From: Ignavibacteria bacterium
GTDB taxonomy: Bacteria > Bacteroidota > Ignavibacteria > Ignavibacteriales > Ignavibacteriaceae
Assembly: GCA_030648225.1 (NCBI GenBank)
Contig: JAUSIA010000064.1
Coordinates: forward strand, 1 to 7,277
DNA length: 7,277 nucleotides
Direction: 5' to 3'
A program made the translations under genes and the position numbers. Shown piece after piece: positions 1 to 6,840 of this stretch; the first letter of the stretch is position 1; the number at the start of each line of letters is the position of its first letter. Under the pieces are notes generated by a model. That model was not told the origin of the DNA. It saw only the letters and a program-made list of their open reading frames with translations, and ran no database searches.

Positions 1-1591
1 TATGACTTATAATAATGCTGGTTCTTTCTTTCATAAAACCTTTTAAACTTTTTAGAATTTCTTCCTCTGTATGCGTATCAACAGCAGAGAATGAATCATC
101 AAGTATAAGAATTTTTGGATCTATTGCTAAAGCCCTTGCAAGAGATGCACGCTGTTTTTGTCCGCCGGAAAGAGTAATTCCTCTTTCTCCAACCATCGTT
201 TCATATTTAAGAGGAAAGTCTTCAATGTCTTTATCGAAGTGTGCAATTTTTGAAACTTCGATAACTCTTTCTTTGTTTATATCTCTAAGTCCATAAGAAA
301 TATTATTTGTTACAGAATCAGAAAACATAAATGATTCCTGCTGAACAATACCGATCTCTCTTCTTAAAACATTCAAAGGGATAGTTTTGATATCTTTATC
401 ATCAATAAGAACCTCTCCTTCAGTAACATCGTAAAGCCTTGGTAAAAGATTTATAAAAGTTGTTTTACCAATCCCTGTGTAACCCATAACTGCAATAGTA
501 GATCCTTGTGGAATTATCAGGTTAATATTTTTAAGTATGTAGGGATGATTGTTGTCATATCTGAAAGAAACATTTTTAAATTCTATTTCTCCTTTAATTC
601 CTTTAATTGAAAAATCAGTCAAACGTGAATCATCAATTTCATATTGCTCAGAGAGAATTTTATTCAACCGTTTCATACTTGCTTCTGCCTGCTGAATAAT
701 ATTTATAACCCATCCAAAAGCAATCATTGGCCAGATGAGAATGCCGAGATAAATAATAAAAGCAGTTATTTCGCCAAGAGTAATCTCGCCGGTAATAACT
801 TCACTGCCGCCAATCCAGATTACAAGGATGATTGACAATCCTGTTATAAGAAAAAGAAAAGGCATAATTGCAGCCTGGATTTTCACCATATCCATATTTC
901 TCTTCAGGTATTCCTGGCTAAGCTTATTGAAATGTTTGATCTCACTTTCTTCACGGACATAAGATTTAATAACTCTTATACCGGAAAAATTCTCCTGTGC
1001 TTTAGTAGTGATCTCTGAAAACTTCTCCTGAATCAAAGTAAACTTCTGATGAATTTTCTTTCCGATTATATAAACTACAACGGAAAGTATTGGTAAAGGA
1101 AGAAGTGTATAAAGAGTAAGCATAGGGTCAAGAGAGATCATTATTGCAAGTACAATTATTAATCTTATAAAAGTATCTGTTGAATACATAACTGCAGGGC
1201 CAATAAACATTCTTACCGCGTTAATATCATTTGTTGCATGTGCCATTATGTTCCCGGTAGAGTTATTCTGAAAGAACCTTAATGGCAGGCTCTGAATGTG
1301 ATTCCAGAAATCATATCGAAGGTCATATTCAATCTCTCTTGAGACTACGATGATGGTCTGCCTGATGTAAAACCTGAAAATACCAGCGAATAAAGATGAG
1401 ACAATAATTAATAAAGCATAATTAATAAGCTGATCAATATTAGTGTTTTTTTCTATCGCATTGATTGAATCCTTAATAAGTATTGGTACATAAACAGTAC
1501 CTGCATTAGAAAGAAGAATAAAGAGAAAACCCCAAAAGAGTTTTTTCTTATATCTTGCAAAGTATTTTTTTAGTGTGAGGAGATTTTTCAT
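1..1591 (-). CDS. ABC exporter half-transporter, MdlA/YheI-like (3' end beyond window)
   Basis: Fused membrane and ATPase exporter subunit. My own translation from ATG at 1591 stays open for 530 residues to the window edge; family members run about 580-600, so only the C-terminal tail is missing. Hydrophobic segments lie near residues 18-40, 56-76, 130-153, 157-177, 241-262 and 274-300, giving the six-helix type I exporter fold. ATPase motifs follow: Walker A GYTGIGKTT (370-378), Q-loop Gln418, signature LSGGQ (474-478), Walker B ILILDD (494-499), D-loop SAVD (502-505) and switch His530, the last complete codon. Residue 499 is Asp where a catalytic Glu is normal. In this family that marks the degenerate-site half of heterodimeric exporters such as MdlA, YheI/BmrC and TM287, so a partner subunit is expected just left of the window. 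The substrate cannot be told (lipid or drug is typical). The start has no Shine-Dalgarno and lies 34 bp after the toxin gene, probably in the same operon. Confidence 0.93.
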   Translation of the reverse strand, partial: MKNLLTLKKYFARYKKKLFWGFLFILLSNAGTVYVPILIKDSINAIEKNTNIDQLINYALLIIVSSLFAGIFRFYIRQTIIVVSREIEYDLRYDFWNHIQSLPLRFFQNNSTGNIMAHATNDINAVRMFIGPAVMYSTDTFIRLIIVLAIMISLDPMLTLYTLLPLPILSVVVYIIGKKIHQKFTLIQEKFSEITTKAQENFSGIRVIKSYVREESEIKHFNKLSQEYLKRNMDMVKIQAAIMPFLFLITGLSIILVIWIGGSEVITGEITLGEITAFIIYLGILIWPMIAFGWVINIIQQAEASMKRLNKILSEQYEIDDSRLTDFSIKGIKGEIEFKNVSFRYDNNHPYILKNINLIIPQGSTIAVMGYTGIGKTTFINLLPRLYDVTEGEVLIDDKDIKTIPLNVLRREIGIVQQESFMFSDSVTNNISYGLRDINKERVIEVSKIAHFDKDIEDFPLKYETMVGERGITLSGGQKQRASLARALAIDPKILILDDSFSAVDTHTEEEILKSLKGFMKERTSIIISH

Positions 1592-1596
1592 GTTTT

Positions 1597-1617
1597 AAGT
1601 CAAAAGTCAAAGGTCAA
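1597..1617. repeat. Three tandem heptamers, AAGTCAA type
   Basis: Seen directly: AAGTCAA, AAGTCAA, AGGTCAA in a row on the plus strand (TTGACCT, TTGACTT, TTGACTT on the minus strand). They fill most of the 34-bp gap between the toxin gene and the ABC exporter gene, ending 6 bases from the exporter start codon. A single related copy (TTTAAGTCAAAA) occurs at 6405-6416 in the other intergenic region. I infer a simple-sequence or dispersed intergenic repeat. It is not a promoter, because there is no room for a -10 element before the start codon. Confidence 0.7.
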
Positions 1618-1625
1618 AATTATTT

Positions 1626-2240
1626 TTAACTTTCCGTAGCAATTTTAGTCAAGTACTTTTTTATCTCTTCTTTTGAAGGCTCAGAAGCTAAGAAATCAAT
1701 TTCTTCATCGTAATTGATATCTTCGTAATAAGTAAGTTGTTCTCTAAATAATTTGTCATTAAAACCATCTTCGAATATTTCATAAGTTTTCTGAATAACA
1801 TCTGTTAAAGAAAGATAATTCTTAAAAATAAAATATAAATCAACATAGTCTTTCCATTTAGCTCTTTCTCCTAAAGTATATGCTTTCATCGCTGCAAGAT
1901 CCAATAAAGAGGGCATTCTAATAATATTCTCAAAATCTATATTAGCTTGAACAGGATAAAGAAACTGGTAAAAAGTTATTTTCACATTACCAATAAAAAA
2001 AGTCCATTCCTGGGGTGTTTGATGAAGAGTCTTAAAACCGAATCCATATTTTCTAATTTGATCTTCCAGAATTTTTCTGCTTACTTTTGATTTTGTAAAA
2101 AGATCGAAATCAATAGAACGACGATGACCAATTTGAAGAGCAACCGCTGTACCTCCAACAAGAAAATAATTTCTTTTAAATTTGCGAATTAAAGGAAGAA
2201 GCTTTATTTGTTCTTCAGTTAATATTTCTTTATGAATCAT
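1626..2240 (-). CDS. AbiEii/MenT-family nucleotidyltransferase toxin
   Basis: A 204-residue protein of the AbiEii/AbiGii (DUF1814) nucleotidyltransferase family, the toxin half of type IV-style toxin-antitoxin pairs. The polymerase-beta-like active site is complete. The GG-T motif is at residues 29-31, and GHRRSIDFDLF follows, with Ser42, Asp44 and Asp46 as nucleotide- and metal-binding residues. The distal motif has Lys119, Arg126 and the KDYVD pattern (Lys130, Asp131, Asp134). Characterised relatives (MenT1, MenT3) add pyrimidine nucleotides to the tRNA 3' end and so block translation; AbiEii was reported to bind GTP. Which nucleotide and RNA this protein uses cannot be read from sequence. 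The ATG overlaps the antitoxin gene by 11 bp (ATGATTCATAA), implying translational coupling; there is no Shine-Dalgarno. By hand count of four sampled 60-bp lines of the pair, GC is about 27%, against roughly 40% in sampled serS lines, consistent with acquisition by transfer. Confidence 0.87.
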   Translation of the reverse strand: MIHKEILTEEQIKLLPLIRKFKRNYFLVGGTAVALQIGHRRSIDFDLFTKSKVSRKILEDQIRKYGFGFKTLHQTPQEWTFFIGNVKITFYQFLYPVQANIDFENIIRMPSLLDLAAMKAYTLGERAKWKDYVDLYFIFKNYLSLTDVIQKTYEIFEDGFNDKLFREQLTYYEDINYDEEIDFLASEPSKEEIKKYLTKIATES

Positions 2241-2496
2241 GTCTGTTGAAATACAAAGTAAAAAAATGTCTGGTTTGCTTTCTATAGTTATTCCTTGACC
2301 TGGATATTTGTTTGAAGAAAATCTCTGATACTTTTTTCATTCCTAACAAATCTACTAATCTCTGAAATGCTTGCCAGTCACCATTAGTTAGAATCATTTC
2401 AACTAATATATCATCATTTATTTTTTCTTTTGCGTCTTCTTTTACATACCAAAGAAGATATGAATAATCTTTAATTAATTTTTTTCTTTTATCCAT
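2230..2496 (-). CDS. Small antitoxin-like protein paired with the nucleotidyltransferase
   Basis: An 88-residue basic protein in the antitoxin position: first gene of the pair, overlapping the nucleotidyltransferase start by 11 bp. It begins with a lysine-rich N-terminus, then YSYLLWYVKEDAKEKINDD, a helical stretch with LVEMILTNGDWQAFQRLVDL, and ends with an aromatic motif HFFTLYF. From memory this 'LLW ... NGDW ... F..YF' pattern resembles the small DUF6922-like proteins often found upstream of AbiEii-type genes; I could not check this. It is much shorter than the classical AbiEi antitoxin (about 200-300 residues with a winged helix), and no clear DNA-binding helix-turn-helix is visible. It may therefore act by binding the toxin rather than the promoter. 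Its ATG follows the serS stop codon by only 2 bp, with no separate promoter and no Shine-Dalgarno, so it should depend on leuS-serS transcription. The antitoxin role is inferred from position. Confidence 0.72.
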   Translation of the reverse strand: MDKRKKLIKDYSYLLWYVKEDAKEKINDDILVEMILTNGDWQAFQRLVDLLGMKKVSEIFFKQISRSRNNYRKQTRHFFTLYFNRHDS

Positions 2497-2498
2497 TC

Positions 2499-3776
2499 TT
2501 AGTCTATTATTTTAAATACAGTATACTTCTGCAAAACTTCCGGTACAATTATTTTACCTTCAGGAGTCTGGTAGTTTTCCAATAAAGAAACCATGAGCCT
2601 GCTTGTCGCAAGACCAGAGCCATTTAGAGTATGAACAAACTCCGGCTTTTTAGTCTGCTCATTTCTGAAACGGATGTTTGCTCTTCTTGCCTGGAAGTTT
2701 TCAAAGTTGCTGCAGGAAGAGGATTCAAGCCATCGGTTTTCTGCAGGTGACCAGGTTTCTATATCATAACATTTTGCTGCTGAGAAACTTAAATCACCGG
2801 TGCAAAGCAATAAAATCCTGTATGGAATTTTAAGAGCCTGCAAAATATCCTCTGCATCTTTAACGAGTTTCTCAAGTTCATTATAAGAATTTTCCGGTTT
2901 AACAATTTTTACCATCTCCACTTTGTTAAACTGATGAACTCTTAAAAATCCTTTAGACTCTTTTCCATACGAACCAGCTTCACGCCTAAAGCAGGCAGAG
3001 TACCCAACAAGTTTTATTGGAAGATCTTTTTCATTAAGGATTTCATTTCGGTAAATATTTGTTATTGGAACTTCTGCAGTGGGAATAGGATATAATTCAT
3101 CTTTTTCTATGTAGTACATATCCTCGGCCATTTTAGGAAGCTGACCTGTTCCTTTCATAGAATCTTTATTAACAAGAAAAGGAGGAAAAACTTCCGAGTA
3201 ACCATGATTCTGGAGATGATAATCAAGCATAAAATTAATTAAAGCTCTTTCAAGAGTTGCACCTTTTCCCATATAAAGTGGAAAACCTGAACCGGAAATC
3301 TTAGCACCTCTTTCAAAGTCAAGTATCTTTAGTTTTTTCCCAAGCTCTACATGATCCAGTGTATTTTCTTTCTTTTCAAATGAAAATCCTTCAGGCAGCC
3401 AATGCCTTACTTCGAGATTATCTTCCGCACTTTTACCAACCGGAACGGACTCATGAGGAAGGTTAGGTATGAATAATAAAATATCCTCAACCTTTACTTC
3501 AATTTCTTTTAGCTGTGAATCAAAATCGGAAATCTGGTCTGAAACAATTTTCATTTCGGAAAGAATACCGGAAACATCCTGACCTGCTTTTTTCATCTGC
3601 GGGATTTGTGAAGAAACCTGGTTTCTTTTATGTTTAAGTTCATCTGCCTTAAGAATTAATTCACGCCGATGCTCATCAAGCTTAAGCAGATCATCAAGCT
3701 TATCGGTTTCGTTTTTATTTTTTATCCCTTGTCTTACAAGTTCCGGGTTTTCTCTGATTAATTTTAGATCAAGCAT
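2499..3776 (-). CDS. serS: Serine--tRNA ligase (SerRS), complete
   Basis: A 425-residue cytoplasmic class II synthetase that charges tRNA-Ser (and tRNA-Sec where present) with serine using ATP. It is full length for the bacterial family. The start MLDLKLIRENPELVRQG is the conserved SerRS N-terminus. Residues about 27-100 form the long antiparallel coiled-coil arm that grips the long variable arm of tRNA-Ser. The catalytic core shows the motif 1 region (GATLERALINFMLDYH, about 172-187), the serine-site TAE (233-235), motif 2 (FRREAGSYG from 263, through Glu287) and motif 3 (LNGSGLATSR, 384-393, with Arg393). Nothing essential is missing. It follows leuS by 43 bp and has the only convincing Shine-Dalgarno in the window, so it is probably translated independently of leuS within the same transcript. 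The antitoxin gene starts 2 bp after its TAA. Confidence 0.98.
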   Translation of the reverse strand: MLDLKLIRENPELVRQGIKNKNETDKLDDLLKLDEHRRELILKADELKHKRNQVSSQIPQMKKAGQDVSGILSEMKIVSDQISDFDSQLKEIEVKVEDILLFIPNLPHESVPVGKSAEDNLEVRHWLPEGFSFEKKENTLDHVELGKKLKILDFERGAKISGSGFPLYMGKGATLERALINFMLDYHLQNHGYSEVFPPFLVNKDSMKGTGQLPKMAEDMYYIEKDELYPIPTAEVPITNIYRNEILNEKDLPIKLVGYSACFRREAGSYGKESKGFLRVHQFNKVEMVKIVKPENSYNELEKLVKDAEDILQALKIPYRILLLCTGDLSFSAAKCYDIETWSPAENRWLESSSCSNFENFQARRANIRFRNEQTKKPEFVHTLNGSGLATSRLMVSLLENYQTPEGKIIVPEVLQKYTVFKIID

Positions 3777-3783
3777 TCAATAT

Positions 3784-3787
3784 TCCT
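3784..3787 (-). promoter_or_regulatory. Shine-Dalgarno of serS (AGGA)
   Basis: AGGA on the minus strand, 7 nt before the ATG at 3776. It stands out because the starts of leuS, the antitoxin, the toxin and the ABC exporter show no comparable purine tract, and it supports the chosen serS start. Confidence 0.6.
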
Positions 3788-3819
3788 GTTACAATTAAAG
3801 GTGATTTAGGGTAATAAGG

Positions 3820-6285
3820 TTACTTCACAACCACATTATAAATTTTATTCTTAACAAAAATTTCTTTCACTACCTTATTTCCATTTATGTACTTCAAAAC
3901 TTTTTCATCTTTGAACACAGCAGACTTTACAGTTTCCTGATCGGCATCTACCGGCATTTCAATCATTGATCTTAATTTGCCATTTATCTGCACTGCAATA
4001 CTTACTTTATCTTCAATTAATGATACAGAATCAGGATCATACCAAACAGGGCTTTCAAAAATTGAAACTTCTTTCCCAAGCAGTTGCCAGCATTCTTCAC
4101 CAAGATGAGGAGCGACAGAGGCAAGCATAACAGCAAATCGTTCCAAAACATAAACCCGAATTTCATTTGAACATTCATTTATATTCTTTGTCTCATTTAA
4201 CAATTCCATTAAAGAAGCTATTGCAGTATTGAACCTGAAATTTTCTATTTCCTCTTCAAACTTTTTTATAGTCTGGTTTGTTTTTCTATATAATTTTTTT
4301 TCATTTTCATTTAATGAATTGAGATCATATCTCCTTTGTATATTTATTCCACCAGCAACTCCTTTAAATTTCATAAAAAGATCATAAGTCCTCTGTACAA
4401 ACCTGTCTGTTCCCGCAATTCCCTTATCGCTCCAGTCACCACCAAGATCATAAGGACCCATAAACATCAGGTAAAGACGAAATACATCTGAGCCATATTT
4501 ATCTGTAAAATCATCAGGGTTAACAATGTTGTTTTTTGATTTAGACATCTTTGTACCCTGGTTAGTAATTGTTCCCTGGTGAAAAAGATTCATAAAAGGT
4601 TCATCACCATTAGCCCACCCAATGTCTCTAAAAAACTTATGAATGAATCTTGCATAAAGCAGGTGCATTGTTGCATGCTCTGCACCACCTACATACATAT
4701 CAACGGGGGTCCATTTATCTGTAAGTTCTTTATTGAATGGATGATTATTTATCTTAGGATCAAGATAACGGAAATAATACCATGATGAATCAACAAAAGT
4801 ATCCATTGTATCAGGATCTCTTTTTGCATCTCCATTACACTTTGGGCATTTTACATTTATAAAATCTTTATTCGATTCAAGTGGCGATTCTCCGGATGGT
4901 CTGAATTCAACTTCGTAAGGAAGTTCAACCGGCAAATCTTTTTCATCAACGGGAACTTCTCCGCACTTTGGGCAATGAATAATTGGAATTGGTGTTCCCC
5001 AATAACGCTGACGGGAAATTAACCAGTCTCTTAAACGGTAATTTATTTTTCCTTTTCCAAATCCTCTTTTCTCAAGATAATCTATTACTTTTGTTATCCC
5101 TTCTTCTGAATTTAAACCATTAAATTGATCAGAATTAATCATAGTTCCGGGTTCTGTATAAGCAGATTGCAATTCATCTTCCTTATTTGTTCCCGGCTTT
5201 AAGATTACTTTTTTAATAGGGAGAACAAATTTCTTTGCAAATTCAAAATCTCTTTCATCATGTCCTGGTACTGCCATAACAGCCCCGGTACCGTAAGAAA
5301 AAAGAACATAGTCTGCTATCCATACAGGAATTTTTTCTGAATCAACCGGATTGATTGCATAAGCACCAATTGGAAAACCGGTTTTTTCTTTAACAGTTGA
5401 TGTTCTCTCAATCTCTGTTAATAATTTTACCGACTCTCTGTATTTCTCAACTTCACTTCTGAAAGAATCAGCAGTAAGTTTATCAACAAGAGGATGCTCA
5501 GGTGCAAGAACAACATAGGTAACACCAAAAAGTGTATCAGGCCTAGTAGTGAAAACTTTTATTACCTCATCACTTCCATTAACCTTAAAACTAACTTCAG
5601 CACCGCTACTTTTGCCGATCCAGTTTCTCTGCATCAGTTTAGTTTTTTCCGGCCAATTAATAGTTTCAAGTCCCTGTAATAATTCTTCTGCATAATCAGT
5701 AATCTTAAAAAACCATTGAGTTATATTTTTCTGAATTACAAGAGTTCCGCATCTTTCGCAGGTTCCATCAGATTGTACCTGCTCATTTGCAAGCACAGTC
5801 TGATCATTGGGGCACCAGTTAACCGGTGCATTTTTTCTGTATGCCAATCCTTTTTTATAAAGCTGAAGAAAAAGCCATTGGTTCCATTTGTAATACTCGG
5901 GTGCACATGTCATCAGCTCTGCATCCCAATCATACATACATCCCATGTTCTTTAACTGAGTCCTGATATCATTTATGTTCTGAATTGTTGAATCATATGG
6001 ATGGACACCTGTTTTTATAGCATAATTTTCTGCAGGTAAACCAAAAGCATCATATCCAATAGGTTCAAAAACATTATAACCTTTAAGTTTTTTATATCTT
6101 GCCCAGCTATCGTTAGGACCATAATTATACCAATGCCCAATGTGAAGCTTAGCACTGGAAGGATAGATAAACATTACAAGAGAGTATAATTTGTTAGAAG
6201 ACTTATTAAGATTAGTCCTATCAACCTTTTTTTCTTCCCAGAATTTTCTCCATTTAGGCTCTATTTCAGCAAAAGGATATCGCAT
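3820..6285 (-). CDS. leuS: Leucine--tRNA ligase (LeuRS), complete
   Basis: An 821-residue class I synthetase that charges tRNA-Leu with leucine and hydrolyses mischarged products. I start it at the ATG at 6285 (MRYPFAEIEPKWRKFWEEKK), which matches the conserved family N-terminus. The reading frame extends to a TTG at 6345, but those 20 extra residues look unrelated and overlap the promoter. In this numbering: HIGH at 48-51; first zinc-like knuckle Cys158, Cys176, Cys179 with Asp161 in place of a Cys (as in E. coli LeuRS); CP1 editing domain with TTRPDTLFG at 246-254 and GHDERDF at 341-347; a four-cysteine zinc insert Cys438/441/480/483 (present in Thermus-type, absent in E. coli-type enzymes); KMSKS at 579-583; and an intact C-terminal tRNA-binding domain ending IYNVVVK. 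All catalytic and editing motifs are present, so it should be functional. It is the first gene of the leftward operon. Confidence 0.98.
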   Translation of the reverse strand: MRYPFAEIEPKWRKFWEEKKVDRTNLNKSSNKLYSLVMFIYPSSAKLHIGHWYNYGPNDSWARYKKLKGYNVFEPIGYDAFGLPAENYAIKTGVHPYDSTIQNINDIRTQLKNMGCMYDWDAELMTCAPEYYKWNQWLFLQLYKKGLAYRKNAPVNWCPNDQTVLANEQVQSDGTCERCGTLVIQKNITQWFFKITDYAEELLQGLETINWPEKTKLMQRNWIGKSSGAEVSFKVNGSDEVIKVFTTRPDTLFGVTYVVLAPEHPLVDKLTADSFRSEVEKYRESVKLLTEIERTSTVKEKTGFPIGAYAINPVDSEKIPVWIADYVLFSYGTGAVMAVPGHDERDFEFAKKFVLPIKKVILKPGTNKEDELQSAYTEPGTMINSDQFNGLNSEEGITKVIDYLEKRGFGKGKINYRLRDWLISRQRYWGTPIPIIHCPKCGEVPVDEKDLPVELPYEVEFRPSGESPLESNKDFINVKCPKCNGDAKRDPDTMDTFVDSSWYYFRYLDPKINNHPFNKELTDKWTPVDMYVGGAEHATMHLLYARFIHKFFRDIGWANGDEPFMNLFHQGTITNQGTKMSKSKNNIVNPDDFTDKYGSDVFRLYLMFMGPYDLGGDWSDKGIAGTDRFVQRTYDLFMKFKGVAGGINIQRRYDLNSLNENEKKLYRKTNQTIKKFEEEIENFRFNTAIASLMELLNETKNINECSNEIRVYVLERFAVMLASVAPHLGEECWQLLGKEVSIFESPVWYDPDSVSLIEDKVSIAVQINGKLRSMIEMPVDADQETVKSAVFKDEKVLKYINGNKVVKEIFVKNKIYNVVVK

Positions 6286-6315
6286 AAGTAAGTTCAGAAT
6301 TTTTAAAAATGATGC

Positions 6316-6346
6316 TAAATTTACCCAAAATGAAAAGCAATTCAAA
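6316..6346 (-). promoter_or_regulatory. Predicted leuS operon promoter (TTTG-N19-TAAATTTA)
   Basis: On the minus strand TTTG (6346-6343) is followed after exactly 19 bases by TAAATTTA (6323-6316). The known Bacteroidota housekeeping consensus is TTTG, about 19 bases, then TAnnTTTG; only the last base of the -7 box differs. A weaker sigma-70 reading (TTGAAT, 16 bases, TAAATT) overlaps it. Transcription would begin near 6310, giving a leader of about 25 nt before the ATG at 6285. That is too short for a T-box or riboswitch, so leuS is probably transcribed constitutively. The upstream TTG at 6345 would not be in the transcript. Confidence 0.5.
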
Positions 6347-6428
6347 TGTGGATGAAGAGGGATACTTTTTTAATATCTTTAAGAGTTAAAATTATTTTTT
6401 ATACTTTAAGTCAAAAAAATTCACTTAG

Positions 6429-6695
6429 ATGATAGTTACAATTACAGAGATTATTTCAGTTATTACAGTCTTTCAGCTTCTTCTTTTTTCGCTTTTTCTG
6501 TTAACAGTAAAGAAAAAAAATGAGAGTGGTTTTAAAATTCTATCAGCTTTTCTTTTTTCCAATTTATTATTTATAATAAATTATCTTTTGCATGATCTGG
6601 AAGATCTTCTCAAAATCAGTTTTGTTGATTTCCGTTTTATCGGTTTTTCATTTGGATTTCTTTTCGTAAGTTTTAAATCATTTCCTTATTTTTAG
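6429..6695 (+). pseudogene. Truncated N-terminal membrane part of an AraC-type regulator (probable remnant)
   Basis: An 88-residue open frame, very hydrophobic, with three predicted membrane helices at residues about 7-27, 36-54 and 64-82, separated by a lysine-rich loop (KKKNESG) and an acidic loop (HDLEDLLK). The arrangement, and a start like FQLLLFSLFLLTVKKKN, resemble the first helices of Bacteroidota-type regulators that have six or seven N-terminal membrane helices followed by an AraC helix-turn-helix, usually 300-400 residues. Here the frame stops just where the third helix would continue, and no helix-turn-helix coding follows on this strand. I therefore read it as a broken gene; a small free-standing membrane protein is the alternative. 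It diverges from leuS (143 bp between starts). A possible -10 (TATACT, 6400-6405) lies upstream, without a good -35. The family call is from pattern memory only. Confidence 0.42.
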
Positions 6696-6729
6696 ACTGT
6701 ATTTATTTAATAATCTAAGTACAGTTTAA
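6692..6729 (+). terminator. Inverted repeat, possible terminator of the plus-strand remnant
   Basis: TTAGACTGTA (6692-6701) and TACAGTTTAA (6720-6729) form 10-base arms with one G.T wobble pair around an 18-base loop. A short T-rich stretch (TTTTA) follows on the plus strand. The left arm contains the TAG stop of the remnant. The loop is long and the T-run short, so termination would be weak; an element-end scar is an alternative. Confidence 0.3.
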
Positions 6730-6730
6730 T

Positions 6731-6840
6731 TTTACGCTCAGCGGTACAACAAGTTACAGGGGCAGTTACTGCCAAAAACAATTTTTATTGAAGCGAAACC
6801 GGCATTATAATCATAGGCTGCTGTCAGTTCTGTCTTTCCC
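6731..6840. other. GC-richer junction segment between two broken genes
   Basis: By hand count, 6731-6780 is 46% GC and 6781-6840 is 40% GC, whereas 6661-6720 next to it is 18%. The segment includes a short palindrome, GGCAGTTACTGCC (6761-6773), and covers the point where propeller homology of the minus-strand gene ends. In another minus-strand frame (6860 down to 6738) there is a 40-codon open stretch containing ELTAAYDYNAGFASIKIVFG, which runs across the break. I do not recognise the segment. It could be the end of a mobile element, a dispersed repeat, or filler at a deletion. Confidence 0.45.

Noticed and set aside
15..835. Plus-strand open frames at 15-296 and 644-835
   Set aside because: They are antisense to the clearly coding ABC exporter gene and resemble no family.
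1592..1620. TTGACT/TTGACC hexamers as -35 boxes for a separate exporter promoter
   Set aside because: They belong to the heptamer repeat and end 6 bases from the start codon, leaving no room for a -10 box and leader.
4579..5955. Plus-strand open frames at 4579-4785, 5494-5679 and 5716-5955
   Set aside because: They lie antisense to conserved LeuRS motifs and are chance frames.
6283..6345. LeuRS with 20 additional N-terminal residues starting at TTG 6345
   Set aside because: The extension is unlike the family N-terminus and overlaps the promoter element; the ATG at 6285 fits better.
6761..6780. GGCAGTTACTGCC as an intrinsic terminator
   Set aside because: The stem is only 5 bp with a 3-base loop, and no T-run follows directly on either strand.
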